This document shows positions 38,293 through 38,629 of a stretch of DNA of 38,629 nt, one piece after another. The notes under the pieces are model-generated. The model was not told where the DNA came from, made no database searches, and saw nothing but the letters and a program-made list of their open reading frames with translations. A program made the translations under genes and the position numbers. Each line of letters begins with the position of its first letter. The first letter of the stretch is position 1. The DNA comes from a virus, in the IMG/VR virus record IMGVR_UViG_3300036985_003590, positions 1 through 38,629 of that record; one strand, 5' to 3'.

Positions 38293-38498
38293 TATGCCTC
38301 CTTGCGCTTGGGGTTACGGTGAATGTGCACCGGCTGCGGAAACACCCGCGACAATACCGCGCTTAAAATTTCTTCCCTGTCCTCGTACTTTGACCAGGTA
38401 ACAAGCCGATCTGTTATGTCCAGAACTGCGGCCTCTTTCTCTGATACAAACGGGTTTGCCTTCTTCTTCCAAAATAAATCCCCAAATATTCCCTTCAT
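38292..38498 (-). CDS. Small conserved phage protein (68 aa), allele B
   Basis: The ATG follows AGGAG and overlaps the stop of a 21-codon frame (ATGA). The product shows FWKKK, EKEAAVLDITDRLVTW, then EILSAVLSRVFPQPVHIHRN and a basic end. It is an allele of the gene at 664-861. In this version it joins directly to the annealing-protein gene (TAATG) without the HNH gene. Function unknown; an early recombination accessory is possible. Confidence 0.65.
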   Translation of the reverse strand: MKGIFGDLFWKKKANPFVSEKEAAVLDITDRLVTWSKYEDREEILSAVLSRVFPQPVHIHRNPKRKEA

Positions 38499-38560
38499 GC
38501 TCTCTCCTTTCGTATTTGGCGGTGGACGTTGGAAGGGAGCTGTGCTTTTGTCCAACCCAT
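38495..38560 (-). CDS. Possible tiny gene (21 aa)
   Basis: ATG at 38560 begins MGWTKAQLPSNVHRQIRKER and ends with TGA overlapping the next ATG as ATGA. AAGGGG precedes it. The codons look protein-like, but there is little length to judge by. In allele A (664-924) the same peptide is fused in frame to the downstream small gene, because the sequence between differs. Either this is a true small gene or one fused form is the older state. Confidence 0.35.
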   Translation of the reverse strand: MGWTKAQLPSNVHRQIRKERA

Positions 38561-38629
38561 CTTACCCCTTGACGTTTCCGTCACCGCCTTGTTTAAATTA
38601 AGCAATAATTGCGATATTCGGTAATTTAT
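38503..38629. repeat. 127-bp direct repeat, copy 2 (window end)
   Basis: This is identical to 867-993. On the minus strand 38598-38629 gives the last codons of a protein that is the same as the end of the 962-1675 gene (PNIAIIA). The sequence therefore should continue as at 994 and beyond, closing a circle of about 37,636 bp. Confidence 0.9.

Noticed and set aside
867-38629. The 127-bp repeat as a biological terminal repeat.
   Set aside because: Copy 1 is internal (867), not at the window start, and the exact length fits assembly overlap. A packaging terminal repeat would lie at both ends.
1-38629. CRISPR arrays, IS elements and a phage RNA polymerase.
   Set aside because: None was found: no regularly spaced repeats with spacers, no transposase with inverted ends, and no T7-type polymerase motifs among the gene products.

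Overview
This window is essentially a complete temperate, short-tailed phage (podovirus) genome from an unidentified, probably Gram-negative bacterium. The virion genes follow the T7-like plan: large terminase, portal, scaffold, coat, tail tubular proteins A and B, and an internal core cassette with a gp13-like protein and two large internal proteins. It has no phage RNA polymerase. Instead it has a lambda-like control and replication region and a tyrosine integrase next to the 3' end of a tmRNA-like gene (probable attP). The host cannot be named from the sequence.

Layout. Positions 1-3352 and 35113-38629 are on the minus strand: HNH endonucleases, small membrane proteins, a probable annealing protein plus PD-(D/E)XK nuclease pair, and the integrase. 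Positions 3360-3960 are the immunity region, with a small HTH protein on an apparently leaderless transcript and four related 16-bp operators. Positions 3992-6986 hold replication genes, including an O-like initiator whose gene contains five iterons, a VRR-NUC nuclease and several zinc-ribbon proteins. Positions 7057-14120 are packaging and head genes. Positions 14165-18885 are a diversity-generating retroelement (DGR) locus, 18901-25065 tail and lysis genes, and 25065-34966 internal virion and appendage proteins.

The DGR is the standout system. A tail-fibre-like protein (15353-16813) ends in a variable repeat (16684-16807). A 124-bp template repeat (16888-17011) lies just downstream, followed by a DGR-type reverse transcriptase (17130-18188). 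Of the 23 TR/VR differences, 22 are at template adenines. No accessory Avd gene is visible. Instead the RT is translationally coupled to two small genes, one resembling a small beta-rich OB-like protein, which are candidate DGR partners.

Topology. The last 127 bases (38503-38629) are identical to 867-993. A match of exactly 127 bp is what a k=127 assembly graph gives when a path closes on itself. The simplest reading is a circular genome of about 37,636 bp (867-38502), with 1-866 an alternative allele in which an HNH gene sits between two genes that are adjacent at 37435-38498.
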